NCBI GenBank assembly: GCA_963828715.1
Contig: CAWHFX010000022.1
Coordinates: 62,001-126,000, forward strand
Direction of reading: 5' to 3'
Origin: JAQGMV01 sp963828715
GTDB taxonomy: Bacteria; Pseudomonadota; Gammaproteobacteria; Burkholderiales; SG8-41
DNA: 64,000 bases
Part shown: positions 9,065 through 17,392 of the stretch, in pieces
How the letters are laid out: every line of letters starts with the position of its first letter
Numbering within the stretch: position 1 is the first letter of the stretch
Translations under genes and position numbers: made by a program
The notes under the pieces: generated by a model
What the model was told of the DNA's origin: nothing
Database searches by the model: none
Seen by the model: the letters and a program-made list of their open reading frames with translations, nothing else

Positions 9065-9657
9065 TGTTCACCGGCATCGTCACGGCAGTCGGGCGTGTCG
9101 CCGCAATTACACCGTCCGCGGGCGGCCTGAGGGCGCGTATCGATGCCGGCGCGCTGCCGCTCGACGATGTTGCGATTGGCGACAGTATTGCGGTGAACGG
9201 CGCGTGTCTCACGGTCGTGTCGAAAACCGAACACACGTTCGACGTTGATCTTTCCAGCGAGACACTGGCGTGCGTGGTGGCGTTCGAACCGAACGCGCCG
9301 GTCAATCTCGAGAAAGCGCTCAGGCTCGCCGACCGGCTCGGCGGTCACCTCGTGAGCGGGCACGTGGATGGTCTCGGCGTCGTCCAACGCGTCACGCCGA
9401 TCGGGGATAACCGCGCGCTCGCGATCTCCGTCCCGGAAGCGCTTGCGCGCTACATTGCGCGCAAAGGCTCGATCGCCGTCGACGGCGTGAGCCTCACGGT
9501 GAACGAAGTGTCCGGCAATGCGTTCACCGTAAACCTCATTCCTCACACCCTCGCAAGCACGAGCTTCGACAGGCTGCAGGCGGGCGCGCGCGTGAACATC
9601 GAAATCGATCTCGTGGCGCGATACACGGAGCGCCTGTTGGAGAAATCGCCTACTTGA
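9064..9657 (+). CDS. ribE: Riboflavin synthase, alpha subunit
   Basis: Dismutates 6,7-dimethyl-8-ribityllumazine to riboflavin. It starts MFTGIVTAVGRV, with the ATG overlapping the ribD stop (TGATG). Two homologous lumazine-binding barrels are visible: the first with NGACLTVVSKTEHTFDVDLSSETL, the second with GSIAVDGVSLTVNEVSGNAFTVNLIPHTL. 197 residues, intact. The last codons overlap convergently with the end of the TonB receptor gene by eight bases. Confidence 0.95.
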   Translation: MFTGIVTAVGRVAAITPSAGGLRARIDAGALPLDDVAIGDSIAVNGACLTVVSKTEHTFDVDLSSETLACVVAFEPNAPVNLEKALRLADRLGGHLVSGHVDGLGVVQRVTPIGDNRALAISVPEALARYIARKGSIAVDGVSLTVNEVSGNAFTVNLIPHTLASTSFDRLQAGARVNIEIDLVARYTERLLEKSPT

Positions 9658-12061
9658 AGTTGTAACGCACGGTCAGCGATGCTACGCGTGGCTGGCCCGG
9701 CAGCACACGGTCGGGCCTGTTGTTATACCCGCCGATGTAATAGAACTTGTCGAGAAGGTTGTAGACGTTGACCCGCACCTCGTACTGCTTCTGCACGTAC
9801 GCCGTCGTCGCGTCGAACACGATGTAGCCCGGGATCTTCGTGCCCGGGTCGTTGCGATCCGTCAGCCAGGCGCCTTGCTGGCCGCGCGCGCCTCCGCCCA
9901 CTTCCCACCCGCCACCGAGGCGGTAGATCGTCCATAGCGTGCCTGCCACTTTCGGCACTTCCGCCGGCGTATTGCCGTTGACGTTCACGCAGTTCGTCGT
10001 GGGGAGCGCGCAAAACGCGGCCACGTCCGTGATCGGCCCGGTCGGAGTGCCGTTCGTGTTGGTGAGGGCGCCGAACGGGGATGAGCTGATGATTTTGCCG
10101 CGCATGAATACGATGCCGCTGAAGAGGTCCCAGTTCCTGGTGATCGAGCCGCTTGCCTCGAACTCGATGCCGTCCACGCGGCGCTTGCCGCCGAGCACGG
10201 TGGTCGTGCCGGTCGAATCCAGTTGGCGCGCGTTGGTTTTCTCGTTGCGGAATACGGCGGAACGGACTTGTACGCCGCCGATGTCCCATTGCGCGCCGAC
10301 CTCGTAGTTCTCGTTTTTCTCCGGCTCGAGGTTCTGGTTGATCGCGTTGAGGTTGGTCTGCGCGGTGGTACCGCCCGCGCCAGCGAACGGACTGTCGCCA
10401 ACGTCGAGCTGCCCGGAGGGATTGTAGGAGTTGCCCCACGATACGTAGTACGACTGCGTTCGGGTCGGCTGCCAGATCAGGCCGGCGCGGCCGCTCAGCA
10501 TGTTGTCGGTGCGGCTGAACGGTCCCGCAGATGCAACGCCCGGTGCGAGCCCGATGGTCTGCGCCTTCGCTTTGTAGTGTTCATAGCGCATCCCGACCAG
10601 CGCCTTCCACTGTTCGGTGAATTGGATCTGATCCTGCGCGTAGACCGCGATGGTGTCGCCCTCGGCCTGCGCTATCTGGTTGGGATTCTTGATATAGCTG
10701 AGAGGGTCGCTCGGATTCGGATCGAGCAACGGCGATATCACCGAGGGTGCCTGAACGCCGGCCAAGGCCGGGTTTGCATCGAGCCGGTTGTTCTGGCGGT
10801 CCAGACGCTCGCGCCCGAGCTCGAGTCCGCCGAGCACGGTGTGCTTGATGGTACCGGTGGTCGTGTTCCAGGTGACTTCCGTCTGGTTGATGAGCGCATC
10901 GTCGTCGTTGTCACGGCTGCGGTTCGTGTCGTGGTTGCGCGTCACCTGGATCAGACTCAGCGGCGTTGCCGCAGTCACCGGGTTGCCGTTCGCGTCGAGC
11001 GGGCGGATGCCCTCCGTAATCGTCGCCTCCATCTGCCGTTTGTAAGTCGCCCAGCGCGTGACGTTGCGCAGGCTGAGCGTATTGCTGAACTGATGCTCGA
11101 TCTTGGCTGTGGCGATGCTGGTCTGGTAGTTGGAGAAATCGTTGTTGGCGAAGCCGTAGTACGTCCTGGGCGAGACGTTGGAAAAGCCCAGGAAACTGCC
11201 CTTGCCCTGATTGATGAACAGCGTCGGCTGGCCATAGTCGGTGACGCTCCTCTCGTTGAGATAGTAGTAGGAGAGGGTGATGTCGGTGGCGTTGCCGATG
11301 TTCATCCAGAAGCTCGGCGCGAACCCGTATTTCTCGACGCCCTGCGGATAGCGGAAGTTGCCGGAGTCCTCGCCTAGTGCGACCAGACGTAACGCGCTGG
11401 ACTCGCCTGTGCGGACGTTCAAGTCCGCCGTCAACCGCTTCTGGTCGTATGAGCCGTAGGTGAGCGCGACTTCCCTGCGTTCGAGCCGATCCGCATACTT
11501 GGGAATCTGATTGATGAGCCCGCCCGGATTGCCCCGTCCGAACATCAGCGCCGACGGGCCCTTCAGCACCTCCACCGAATCCGTGGCGAACACGTCGCGG
11601 TTGTACTCGCCCAGGTCGCGCACGCCGTCGATGAAGAGGTTGTCGAAAATCGGGAACCCGCGCAGGAAAAAGACCTGATTGACCTGAGTGCCCCCCTCCG
11701 GAGCTGCGTAGGAAATGCCCGGCACGTTGCGCAGCGCCTCCTGCAGCGTGGAGGCGTTCTGAGAGCGCATGACCGACTGCGGAACGATGTTGATGAATTG
11801 CGGGATGTCGCGCAGCGGCGTGTCAGTGCGCGTGGCGCTGCGCGTGCTGTCGGTCCGAAAGCCGGTGTCAGTGCCTTCCTCCACCCGCACTTCGGGTAGC
11901 GTTTGTTCCGCGGCTGTGGTCTGGGCATAGGCACCCCCTTCGGCGCCGAAAAGCGAGAGCGATGCGATGCCGACCGCCGCCGGGCTCAATTGGGCGCGGC
12001 GGCCTGGGGCTGCGGATTGTTGACGGAAGTCGAAGCGGAAACGAACGGTTTTTCGGCGCAT
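9650..12061 (-). CDS. TonB-dependent siderophore receptor
   Basis: An outer membrane beta-barrel for TonB-driven uptake of ferric siderophores, probably catecholate or Fiu/FhuE-like. The signal region ends GGAYAQ near residue 46. The plug domain shows RTDTPLRDIPQFINIVPQ, LQEALRNVPGISY, VFFLRGFPIFDNLFIDGVRD and the conserved VEVLKGPSALMFGRGNPGGLIN. The barrel follows, with the TonB-dependent receptor landmark NLEPEKNENYEVG, and the protein ends in ASLTVRYNFK with a terminal aromatic residue as expected for BAM-assembled proteins. 803 residues, intact. It is a single gene inside the riboflavin block and lies behind a Fur-type promoter. Confidence 0.93.
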   Translation of the reverse strand: MRRKTVRFRFDFRQQSAAPGRRAQLSPAAVGIASLSLFGAEGGAYAQTTAAEQTLPEVRVEEGTDTGFRTDSTRSATRTDTPLRDIPQFINIVPQSVMRSQNASTLQEALRNVPGISYAAPEGGTQVNQVFFLRGFPIFDNLFIDGVRDLGEYNRDVFATDSVEVLKGPSALMFGRGNPGGLINQIPKYADRLERREVALTYGSYDQKRLTADLNVRTGESSALRLVALGEDSGNFRYPQGVEKYGFAPSFWMNIGNATDITLSYYYLNERSVTDYGQPTLFINQGKGSFLGFSNVSPRTYYGFANNDFSNYQTSIATAKIEHQFSNTLSLRNVTRWATYKRQMEATITEGIRPLDANGNPVTAATPLSLIQVTRNHDTNRSRDNDDDALINQTEVTWNTTTGTIKHTVLGGLELGRERLDRQNNRLDANPALAGVQAPSVISPLLDPNPSDPLSYIKNPNQIAQAEGDTIAVYAQDQIQFTEQWKALVGMRYEHYKAKAQTIGLAPGVASAGPFSRTDNMLSGRAGLIWQPTRTQSYYVSWGNSYNPSGQLDVGDSPFAGAGGTTAQTNLNAINQNLEPEKNENYEVGAQWDIGGVQVRSAVFRNEKTNARQLDSTGTTTVLGGKRRVDGIEFEASGSITRNWDLFSGIVFMRGKIISSSPFGALTNTNGTPTGPITDVAAFCALPTTNCVNVNGNTPAEVPKVAGTLWTIYRLGGGWEVGGGARGQQGAWLTDRNDPGTKIPGYIVFDATTAYVQKQYEVRVNVYNLLDKFYYIGGYNNRPDRVLPGQPRVASLTVRYNFK

Positions 12062-12164
12062 GCCGGGAAGCTCCCTGAGGCGTTACGGTATTGGCTGGCT
12101 GGGAGCAACCCTGGCTGGCTGTCTATTTGGCTGTTGCAGTCAGGCGCGCATCATTGCGGCTCAG

Positions 12165-12183
12165 ATGAGAACGATTATCGATT
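12165..12183 (-). promoter_or_regulatory. Candidate Fur box upstream of the TonB receptor
   Basis: On the minus strand the stretch reads GATAATCGTTCTCAT, matching about 11 of 19 positions of the Fur consensus, including the intact GATAAT half and TCAT. It sits immediately downstream of a TACAAT -10 element, where bound Fur-Fe would block transcription start. Confidence 0.5.
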
Positions 12184-12209
12184 GTACTGCATCTACGCAT
12201 GCAGGTGAA
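12181..12209 (-). promoter_or_regulatory. Candidate sigma70 promoter of the TonB receptor gene
   Basis: Minus-strand -35 TTCACC (12204-12209), 17-base spacer, and -10 TACAAT (12181-12186). The 373-base gap 12062-12434 otherwise holds only the receptor's leader and a ribosome site (AGGGAG) before ATG 12061. Confidence 0.45.
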
Positions 12210-12434
12210 TCCATGGACGGCGCGGGCCAAGGACATGCAGAGCCAATTCATGGGCCGTGCGTTACAGAGGACCCTCCGTCGTCTTGCCTGGCGATCAGCC
12301 GCAATGTTCGGTTGGCGAGCTCATAACGTCCGCGCGACGCGCGCTCCCGACGTACGTCCGTGCTGAACGGCCGACATAGACGTGCGCCGTCTGTGCAGGG
12401 CACAATTCGCCGTCCACGCGATCAGGGAGAGGCG

Positions 12435-12665
12435 ATGACGTGGGAGTTCATAACGAAGCCGGTGCAAAGCGCGAACGCCGTCTCGTGGGAGTGGCAATGG
12501 CGCTCCATCGACCAGCACGGCGCGACGACAACGTCGGAGCGGACTTTCACGAGCTTCAAGGCATGTGTCGCCGACGCGCGCATTCACGGATTCACGGGAG
12601 ATCCGGAGCCCGGTGACGCCGGCACGGTCTTTCAACGTCCGCAATTTCGTTTCACGTGGTACTGA
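12435..12665 (+). CDS. Small protein of unknown function
   Basis: 76 residues from ATG 12435, preceded by a good ribosome site (AGGGAGAG, 12423-12431). The sequence is rich in Trp and aromatic residues (MTWEFITKPVQSANAVSWEWQWRS at the start and QRPQFRFTWY at the end), with no signal peptide or membrane segment. The middle reads TFTSFKACVADARIHGF. The good ribosome site and amino acid mix support a real gene. I do not recognise a family. It lies between the receptor promoter and ribBA. Confidence 0.6.
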   Translation: MTWEFITKPVQSANAVSWEWQWRSIDQHGATTTSERTFTSFKACVADARIHGFTGDPEPGDAGTVFQRPQFRFTWY

Positions 12666-12724
12666 GAGCGCCTGTCGCGCACTCGGTGCACGGGTGTGCT
12701 CGGAGCAAGACTGGTCTGACCGGC

Positions 12725-12730
12725 TATAAT
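12725..12730 (+). promoter_or_regulatory. Candidate -10 element of the ribBA promoter
   Basis: A consensus TATAAT about 100 bases before the likely ribBA start. The -35 region is weak. If this promoter is used, the transcript starts near 12737. That argues against the TTG at 12730 as the ribBA start and for the TTG at 12826. No FMN riboswitch core is visible in the leader. Confidence 0.4.
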
Positions 12731-12825
12731 TGCGCACGCACGCTCGCTGCTCGCACGACTCGATCCACTATCTTCGGACGGCGTTCTGTTGTTTTGGTGC
12801 GCTGAACACACCCATCCATACCGCC

Positions 12826-13956
12826 TTGAATACCGCGCGCCAGGAAACTGCCATCAGTTCAATTGGCGAGATCGTTGCCGAGCTCAAGGCCGGCCGGATG
12901 GTTGTGCTCGTTGACGAAGAGGACCGCGAAAACGAAGGCGATCTGCTGATCGCGGCCGAGTTTGCGACGCCGGACGCAATCAATTTCATGGCGCGGTATG
13001 GCCGCGGTCTGATCTGTCTTACGTTGACCGAAGAGCGTTGCCGTCAGCTACACCTGCCGCTCATGGTGAGCAACAACCGCTCGCCGCTCGGCACGAATTT
13101 CACCGTCTCGATCGAAGCGGCGGAAGGCGTAACCACCGGAATTTCGGCAGCCGATCGGGCGCGCACGGTGCAGGCTGCGATACGCCCGGATGCGAGCCCG
13201 CAGGACCTCGTTCAGCCCGGCCACATTTTTCCGCTGATGGCGCAAAGCGGCGGGGTGCTGGTCCGCGCCGGTCACACGGAGGCGGGTTGCGATCTTGCGC
13301 GACTGGCCGAGCTCACGCCGTCCGCGGTCATTTGCGAGATCCTGAAGGATGACGGCGAGATGGCCCGCCTGCCCGATCTCGTGGACTTCGCGGCCCGGCA
13401 CGAGCTCAAGATCGGCACGATTACGGATCTCATCCAATATCGCGGCCGCACGGAACGGCTGGTGCAGCGCGTAGCGGAACGCGATATCGAAACCGTACAC
13501 GGAACATTCAACCTCATCGCCTACAGCGATCGTATCGGCGAGCAAACGCACCTCGCGCTCGTGAAAGGCCGCATCAATCCGGCGCAGGAAGCGCTCGTCC
13601 GCGTTCACGAGCCGGCGTCCCTGATCGATCTGCTCGATGCCGGCACGACCAGCCACTCGTGGAACTTCCACGACGCGCTCGCCCGCATTGCGCAATCCGA
13701 TTGCGGTGTCCTGCTCCTTCTGCATCGCGAGGAGACCGCGGGCGAGTTGCTCGAGCGCGTGAAGCCCGCCCGGCACGATGCGCCGCCGCGCAAGATGACG
13801 CTGCGCAATTACGGTATCGGCGCCCAGATCCTCAAGGATCTCAAAGTGAAGCGCATGCGCCTGCTCGCCCTGCCGATGCGCATGCCGAGCATGGCGGGTT
13901 TCGATCTCGAGGTGACCGGCTATCTGCAGCCGGGGGATGGGCAACGCGCAACGTAG
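12826..13956 (+). CDS. ribBA: 3,4-dihydroxy-2-butanone 4-phosphate synthase with degenerate GTP cyclohydrolase II domain
   Basis: The N-terminal domain makes the four-carbon unit of riboflavin from ribulose 5-phosphate. It carries VVLVDEEDRENEGDLLIAAE, FMARYGRGLICL, TNFTVSIEA and GHTEAGCDLARLA. The C-terminal half has the GTP cyclohydrolase II fold pattern (IGEQTHLALVKG ... LRNYGIGAQILKDLKV), but the zinc cysteine cluster expected after VRVH (normally ECLTGD with two more Cys) is replaced by EPASLIDLL. The cyclohydrolase is therefore probably inactive, as reported for RibBX-type proteins of proteobacteria, and a separate RibA is predicted elsewhere. No ATG is available; TTG 12826 is the best start and TTG 12730 is an alternative. 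Confidence 0.9.
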   Translation: MNTARQETAISSIGEIVAELKAGRMVVLVDEEDRENEGDLLIAAEFATPDAINFMARYGRGLICLTLTEERCRQLHLPLMVSNNRSPLGTNFTVSIEAAEGVTTGISAADRARTVQAAIRPDASPQDLVQPGHIFPLMAQSGGVLVRAGHTEAGCDLARLAELTPSAVICEILKDDGEMARLPDLVDFAARHELKIGTITDLIQYRGRTERLVQRVAERDIETVHGTFNLIAYSDRIGEQTHLALVKGRINPAQEALVRVHEPASLIDLLDAGTTSHSWNFHDALARIAQSDCGVLLLLHREETAGELLERVKPARHDAPPRKMTLRNYGIGAQILKDLKVKRMRLLALPMRMPSMAGFDLEVTGYLQPGDGQRAT

Positions 13957-14019
13957 TCACCGCGAAAGCCGCGGCTCCTGCTTTCGCCCGCTTCGCTCGT
14001 CACTCGTCACCGCCCCGAA

Positions 14020-14484
14020 ATGCCTTACGACAACATTCATGAGATCGAACCGGACCACCGCGGTGCCGGATTGCGCATCGGCATCGTGATGAGCCGTTTC
14101 AACAGCGATGTCGGAGAAGGGCTGCTCTCGAGCTGCACGGCGATGCTCGTCAAGCAGGGTGTCGAGATATCCGACATGCTCATCGTCACGGTCCCCGGCG
14201 CGCTCGAAGCGCCGCTTACGCTTCAGAAGATGGCGCAAAGTGGGCGCTACGATGCGCTGATAGCGCTCGGCGCCGTCATTCGCGGAGACACGTACCACTT
14301 CGAAATCGTTTCGAACGAAATGGCAAGCGGTATCACTTCCGTGCAGCTCGCCACCGGTGTGCCGGTTGCAAACGGCATCCTGACGACCGACAACGACGAC
14401 CAGGCGCTCGCACGCATGATGCAGAAGGGCCAGGATTGCGCGATTGCGGCGATCGAGATGGCAAACCTGCTGAAAAAACTGTGA
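14020..14484 (+). CDS. ribH: 6,7-dimethyl-8-ribityllumazine synthase
   Basis: Condenses the pyrimidine and butanone phosphate intermediates of riboflavin synthesis, forming icosahedral or smaller shells. Landmarks are RIGIVMSRFNSDVGEGLLSSC, VTVPGALEAPLTLQKMA, DALIALGAVIRGDTYHFEIVSNE and the C-terminal GVPVANGILTTDNDDQAL. 154 residues, intact. It lies about 60 bases after ribBA, with a GTCAC-type repeat (13997-14011) in the gap. Confidence 0.95.
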   Translation: MPYDNIHEIEPDHRGAGLRIGIVMSRFNSDVGEGLLSSCTAMLVKQGVEISDMLIVTVPGALEAPLTLQKMAQSGRYDALIALGAVIRGDTYHFEIVSNEMASGITSVQLATGVPVANGILTTDNDDQALARMMQKGQDCAIAAIEMANLLKKL

Positions 14485-14515
14485 GCAGCAGTCGCGGCGA
14501 GGCGAAGAACACGTA

Positions 14516-15032
14516 ATGGAGGCACGAACGAAAGACGAAGCAGTCGAGGGCGGTAAGACGCGTCGCGACGGCCGCAAGAGCGGGCGGCGACGCGCCCGCG
14601 AGCTTGCGCTGCAGGGACTCTATCAATGGCAGCTCGCGCGCAAGGACGCTGTTATCATCGCGGCGGAGCTTGCCGAGCGCGACGATTTCGGGAAGGCGGA
14701 CACGGCGTATTTCCGCACGCTCCTCAACGGCACCATCGAAAACGCGCAACGGCTCCAAGCACGCATCGCACCGCACCTGGACCGCAGGATTGAAGAGCTT
14801 TCGCCGATCGAGCGTGGTCTTCTGCATGCTCGGCGCATACGAGCTCGAGAGCGAGCTCGAAGTGCCGTACCGCGTTGCCATCAACGAGGCGGTCGAGCTG
14901 GCGAAACTCTACGGCGGCACGGACGGCTACAAATTCGTGAACGGAGTGATGGACAAGCTGGCTTTCGAGTTGCGCGAGATAGAAGTCACGGCCGCTCGCG
15001 GGGCGACCGGTGCGAAGGAGCGCCGGCCTTGA
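14516..15032 (+). CDS. nusB: Transcription antitermination factor NusB (one frameshift)
   Basis: NusB binds boxA RNA with NusE (S10) in rRNA antitermination. RRARELALQGLYQWQL and TLLNGTIENAQRLQARI mark the N-terminal half. After LSPIERGLL the frame slips by one extra base near 14826 and continues MLGAYELESELEVPYRVAINEAVELAKLYGG, then YKFVNGVMDKLAFELR. The 517-base span is one over a multiple of three. The C-terminal tail (VTAARGATGAKERRP) is slightly extended. Position after ribH is standard. Confidence 0.9.
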
Positions 15033-15313
15033 ACGATCCGTCTCTCGATAGTATCCGCAAGCGTATTCTCCTGTTCTACTTCGCGGGGGGCGTGAATCTC
15101 TTCATGGCCGTGTATGTCATGTCAGCTGGCGCGGGAAGCGTCGCTTCGAGCACGCTTCTCACGATCGCCCTGGTCTTCATCGTGTTTGCGATTCTCAACT
15201 TCTATCTTGCAAGGAAGCTGCGCACGCGCTGGAGCCGGCTCGTGCGACAGGGGCAAGGGCAGGGGCAGGGGCAGGCAAAGCCGGAAACACGGCAGGTGAC
15301 GAGTGACAAGTGA
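15029..15313 (+). CDS. Small two-helix membrane protein, unknown function
   Basis: TTG 15029 overlaps the nusB stop (TTGA) and gives 94 residues. Two hydrophobic segments (about residues 12-32 and 39-60: ILLFYFAGGVNLFMAVYVM and LLTIALVFIVFAILNFYLA) are followed by a basic tail and a Gly-Gln repeat (QGQGQGQGQ) encoded by a GGGGCA hexamer array at about 15247-15276. The last codons lie inside an intergenic GTGAC repeat, so the C-terminal dozen residues may be repeat-derived. Probably translated by coupling to nusB. No family recognised. Confidence 0.6.
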   Translation: MNDPSLDSIRKRILLFYFAGGVNLFMAVYVMSAGAGSVASSTLLTIALVFIVFAILNFYLARKLRTRWSRLVRQGQGQGQGQAKPETRQVTSDK

Positions 15314-15376
15314 CGGGTGAGGTGGCGCACGGACCGGCCGTCGGTGTTCGTCACTCATCACCTATCACCCGTCACC
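15294..15376. repeat. GTGAC/GTCAC-type inverted repeat between two genes
   Basis: The left arm (15294-15323) is built of GTGACGAGTGACAAGTGACG-like units. The right arm (15350-15376) is the reverse type, GTCACTCATCACC...ACCCGTCACC. Related short units occur at 13997-14011 (CTCGTCACTCGTCACC) and at 53983-54080. The two arms could pair as a hairpin upstream of thiL. Confidence 0.55.
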
Positions 15377-15383
15377 GAACTGT

Positions 15384-16359
15384 ATGGCGCACCTTTCCGA
15401 ATTCGAGGTCATCAGCCGCTACTTCACGCACCGCACTGCGCAGACAAAGCTCGGTGTCGGCGACGATGCCGCCATCGTGCAGCCGCGGGCCGGATACGAG
15501 CTTGCGATCTCCGCCGACATGCTGCTGGAGGGCCGACATTTCTTCCATGATGCCGACCCGGAATGCCTCGGACACAAGTCACTCGCGGTCAACCTGTCGG
15601 ATCTCGCGGCGATGGGCGCGACTCCGCGCTGGGCGACGCTCGCCATTGCTCTGCCGCGCGTCGACACGCGCTGGCTTTCTGGCTTCTCGCGTGGTTTTCT
15701 GGCGCTCGCACGCAGGCATCGGCTCGATCTCATCGGCGGTGATACCACGCGCGGTCCGCTCGACGATCTGCGTGCAGATCATTGGCGAAGTGCCGCGCGG
15801 CAAGGCATTGCGGCGTGACGGAGCACGAGTCGGCGACGATGTCTGGGTCTCAGGTCAGATCGGCGCCGCGGGCCTGGCAGTGCAGATCAAACGAGGCCGC
15901 ATGCGTGTCTCGGGCACCGACCGTCGTGCGCTCGAGGAACGGCTGCACGTGCCAACCCCGAGGCTTGCGCTGGGCTTGCGGCTACGCGGGATCGCGCACA
16001 GCGCAATCGATATTTCGGATGGCCTTCTCGCGGACCTCGGTCATATCTGCGAGCGGTCCAGCGTGGCCGCGCGGGTCAACTGGGAAGCGCTTCCGACCAC
16101 GCCCCTCGTGCGTTCGCTCGCCCAATCGAAGCGCGGCGCGGAGTCGGTGCTCGCGGGCGGTGACGATTACGAGCTGTGCTTCACGGCGCCGCCGCGGCGG
16201 CGTGCGGCAGTCGTGGCAGCGGCGTCACGGGCGCGCACGCCCGTGATGCTGATCGGCAACGTCATCCCGCGCCGAAGCGGACAACCGCTCGTGCAGGTGC
16301 TCGATTCGATCGGCAAGCCACTGAAAGTGGCGCACAGAGGGTTCGATCATTTCGGCTGA
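15384..16359 (+). CDS. thiL: Thiamine-monophosphate kinase (one frameshift)
   Basis: Phosphorylates thiamine monophosphate to thiamine diphosphate. It starts MAHLSEFEVISRYF at 15384, followed by LGVGDDAAIV, SADMLLEGRHFF, KSLAVNLSDLAAMGA and DLIGGDTTRGPL. One extra base near 15762 then shifts the frame. The protein continues TICVQIIGEVPRGKALRRDGA, GDDVWVSGQIGAAGLAV, DISDGLLADLGHIC and LAGGDDYELCFTAP to the end HRGFDHFG. The metal and ATP-binding Asp residues (GDD, ISDGL) are kept. The next gene, pgpA, overlaps its end. Confidence 0.92.
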
Positions 16360-16846
16360 GCGAAGCCGCCCGCCCGCCGCGAGCTTTGCGCTGCGCCATC
16401 CCGCACATTTCATCGCGCTGGGCGCCGGCGCGGGTCTCATTCCGTTCGCGCCGGGAACGTTCGGGACGCTGCTCGCGTTTCCGATTTTCTGGCTGATCGG
16501 CCCCCGTCTCGAACCTGCTGCCTATTTCGCAGTCCTCGTCGCGCTGTTCGCAGTCGGTGTCTGGGCGTGCGAGATCACGGGACGGGCACTCGGCGAACCG
16601 GACCACGGCTCGATGGTGTGGGACGAAACGGTCGCATTTCTACTCGTGCTCTTCTTCACTCCACCGGGCGCGTACTGGCAGGCCGTCGCGTTCCTGACTT
16701 TTCGCGTGTTCGATATCGCTAAGCCGCCGCCCATTCGGTACTATGAGCGCGTGATCAAGGGTGGACTGGGAACGATGATCGACGACGTCGCCGCAGCTTT
16801 CTATACGCTCCTCGTGCTCGCGGGCGCGCGGATCGTGATCGGATAA
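16349..16846 (+). CDS. pgpA: Phosphatidylglycerophosphatase A (start uncertain)
   Basis: Removes the phosphate from phosphatidylglycerophosphate at the inner membrane. The frame is open from 16325 and reads PAASFALRHPAHFIALG, GAGLIPFAPGTFGTLLAFPIFWL, DHGSMVWDETVAFLL, FRVFDIAKPPPIRYYE and GGLGTMIDDVAAAFY, all characteristic, with several hydrophobic segments. No ATG, GTG or TTG exists before the internal ATG 16613, which lies past half of the protein. The first possible codons are ATC 16346 and ATT 16349, so either a rare start is used or an indel hides the real one. The gene overlaps the end of thiL. Confidence 0.85.
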   Translation: MSAERSRPPAASFALRHPAHFIALGAGAGLIPFAPGTFGTLLAFPIFWLIGPRLEPAAYFAVLVALFAVGVWACEITGRALGEPDHGSMVWDETVAFLLVLFFTPPGAYWQAVAFLTFRVFDIAKPPPIRYYERVIKGGLGTMIDDVAAAFYTLLVLAGARIVIG

Positions 16847-16850
16847 TCCC

Positions 16851-17348
16851 GTGGCGGACGCTCAGATTTACGATCTCGCCGAACGCCTCGGCCGTGCGCT
16901 CGAACGCCGCAACCTCATGGTGACAACCGCCGAGTCCTGCACCGGCGGCTGGGTCGCCGAAGCGATCACCATGGTGCCGGGGAGCTCCGCCTGGTTCGAA
17001 CGCGGCTTCGTCACCTACACCTACATTTCGAAGCGGGAGATGCTCGGCGTACGGGGCGAGACGCTGGAGCGGCACGGCGCGGTGTCGGAAGCGGTCGTGC
17101 GCGAGATGGCCGCCGGCGCGCTGGAGGAAAGCCATGCCCAGGTTGCCGTAGCGGTCAGCGGTGTAGCCGGGCCGTCGGGTGGCACGCCCGAGAAGCCGGT
17201 CGGTACGGTGTGCTTTGCCTGGGCCGTGAAAAATGCCGAGCCATGGGCGGAAACCCGTCACTTCGACGGCGACCGCGAGGCGGTGCGCAGGCAATCGGTC
17301 GTACACGCGCTTGGGGTGCTGCTCGAGACCGTGGCGAAGATTGTCTGA
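16851..17348 (+). CDS. pncC: Nicotinamide-nucleotide amidohydrolase PncC (CinA C-terminal type)
   Basis: Hydrolyses nicotinamide mononucleotide to nicotinate mononucleotide in the pyridine nucleotide cycle. GTG 16851 begins MADAQIYDLAERLGRALERRNL. The active-site motif TTAESCTGGWVAEAIT, the segment YISKREMLGV, and VAVSGVAGPSGGTPEKPVGTVCFAW identify the family. 165 residues, intact. It starts four bases after pgpA and ends just before the recA promoter, the usual arrangement. Confidence 0.93.
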   Translation: MADAQIYDLAERLGRALERRNLMVTTAESCTGGWVAEAITMVPGSSAWFERGFVTYTYISKREMLGVRGETLERHGAVSEAVVREMAAGALEESHAQVAVAVSGVAGPSGGTPEKPVGTVCFAWAVKNAEPWAETRHFDGDREAVRRQSVVHALGVLLETVAKIV

Positions 17349-17376
17349 TCGTGCGTGCGTCATCCGAAAACTCATA

Positions 17377-17392
17377 CTGGCGTTATATACAG
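17377..17392. promoter_or_regulatory. LexA (SOS) box of recA
   Basis: CTGGCGTTATATACAG is a perfect CTG-N10-CAG operator, extended to TACTG...CAGTA on both sides (17375-17394). It lies 50-65 bases before the recA ATG. A GATAAT -10-like element follows at 17412-17417. Confidence 0.85.

Noticed and set aside
10223..11377. A 384-codon plus-strand frame opposite the TonB receptor
   Set aside because: It mirrors the receptor codons, has no recognisable motif and no ribosome site.
12666..12825. FMN riboswitch before ribBA
   Set aside because: None of the conserved RFN core segments could be found.
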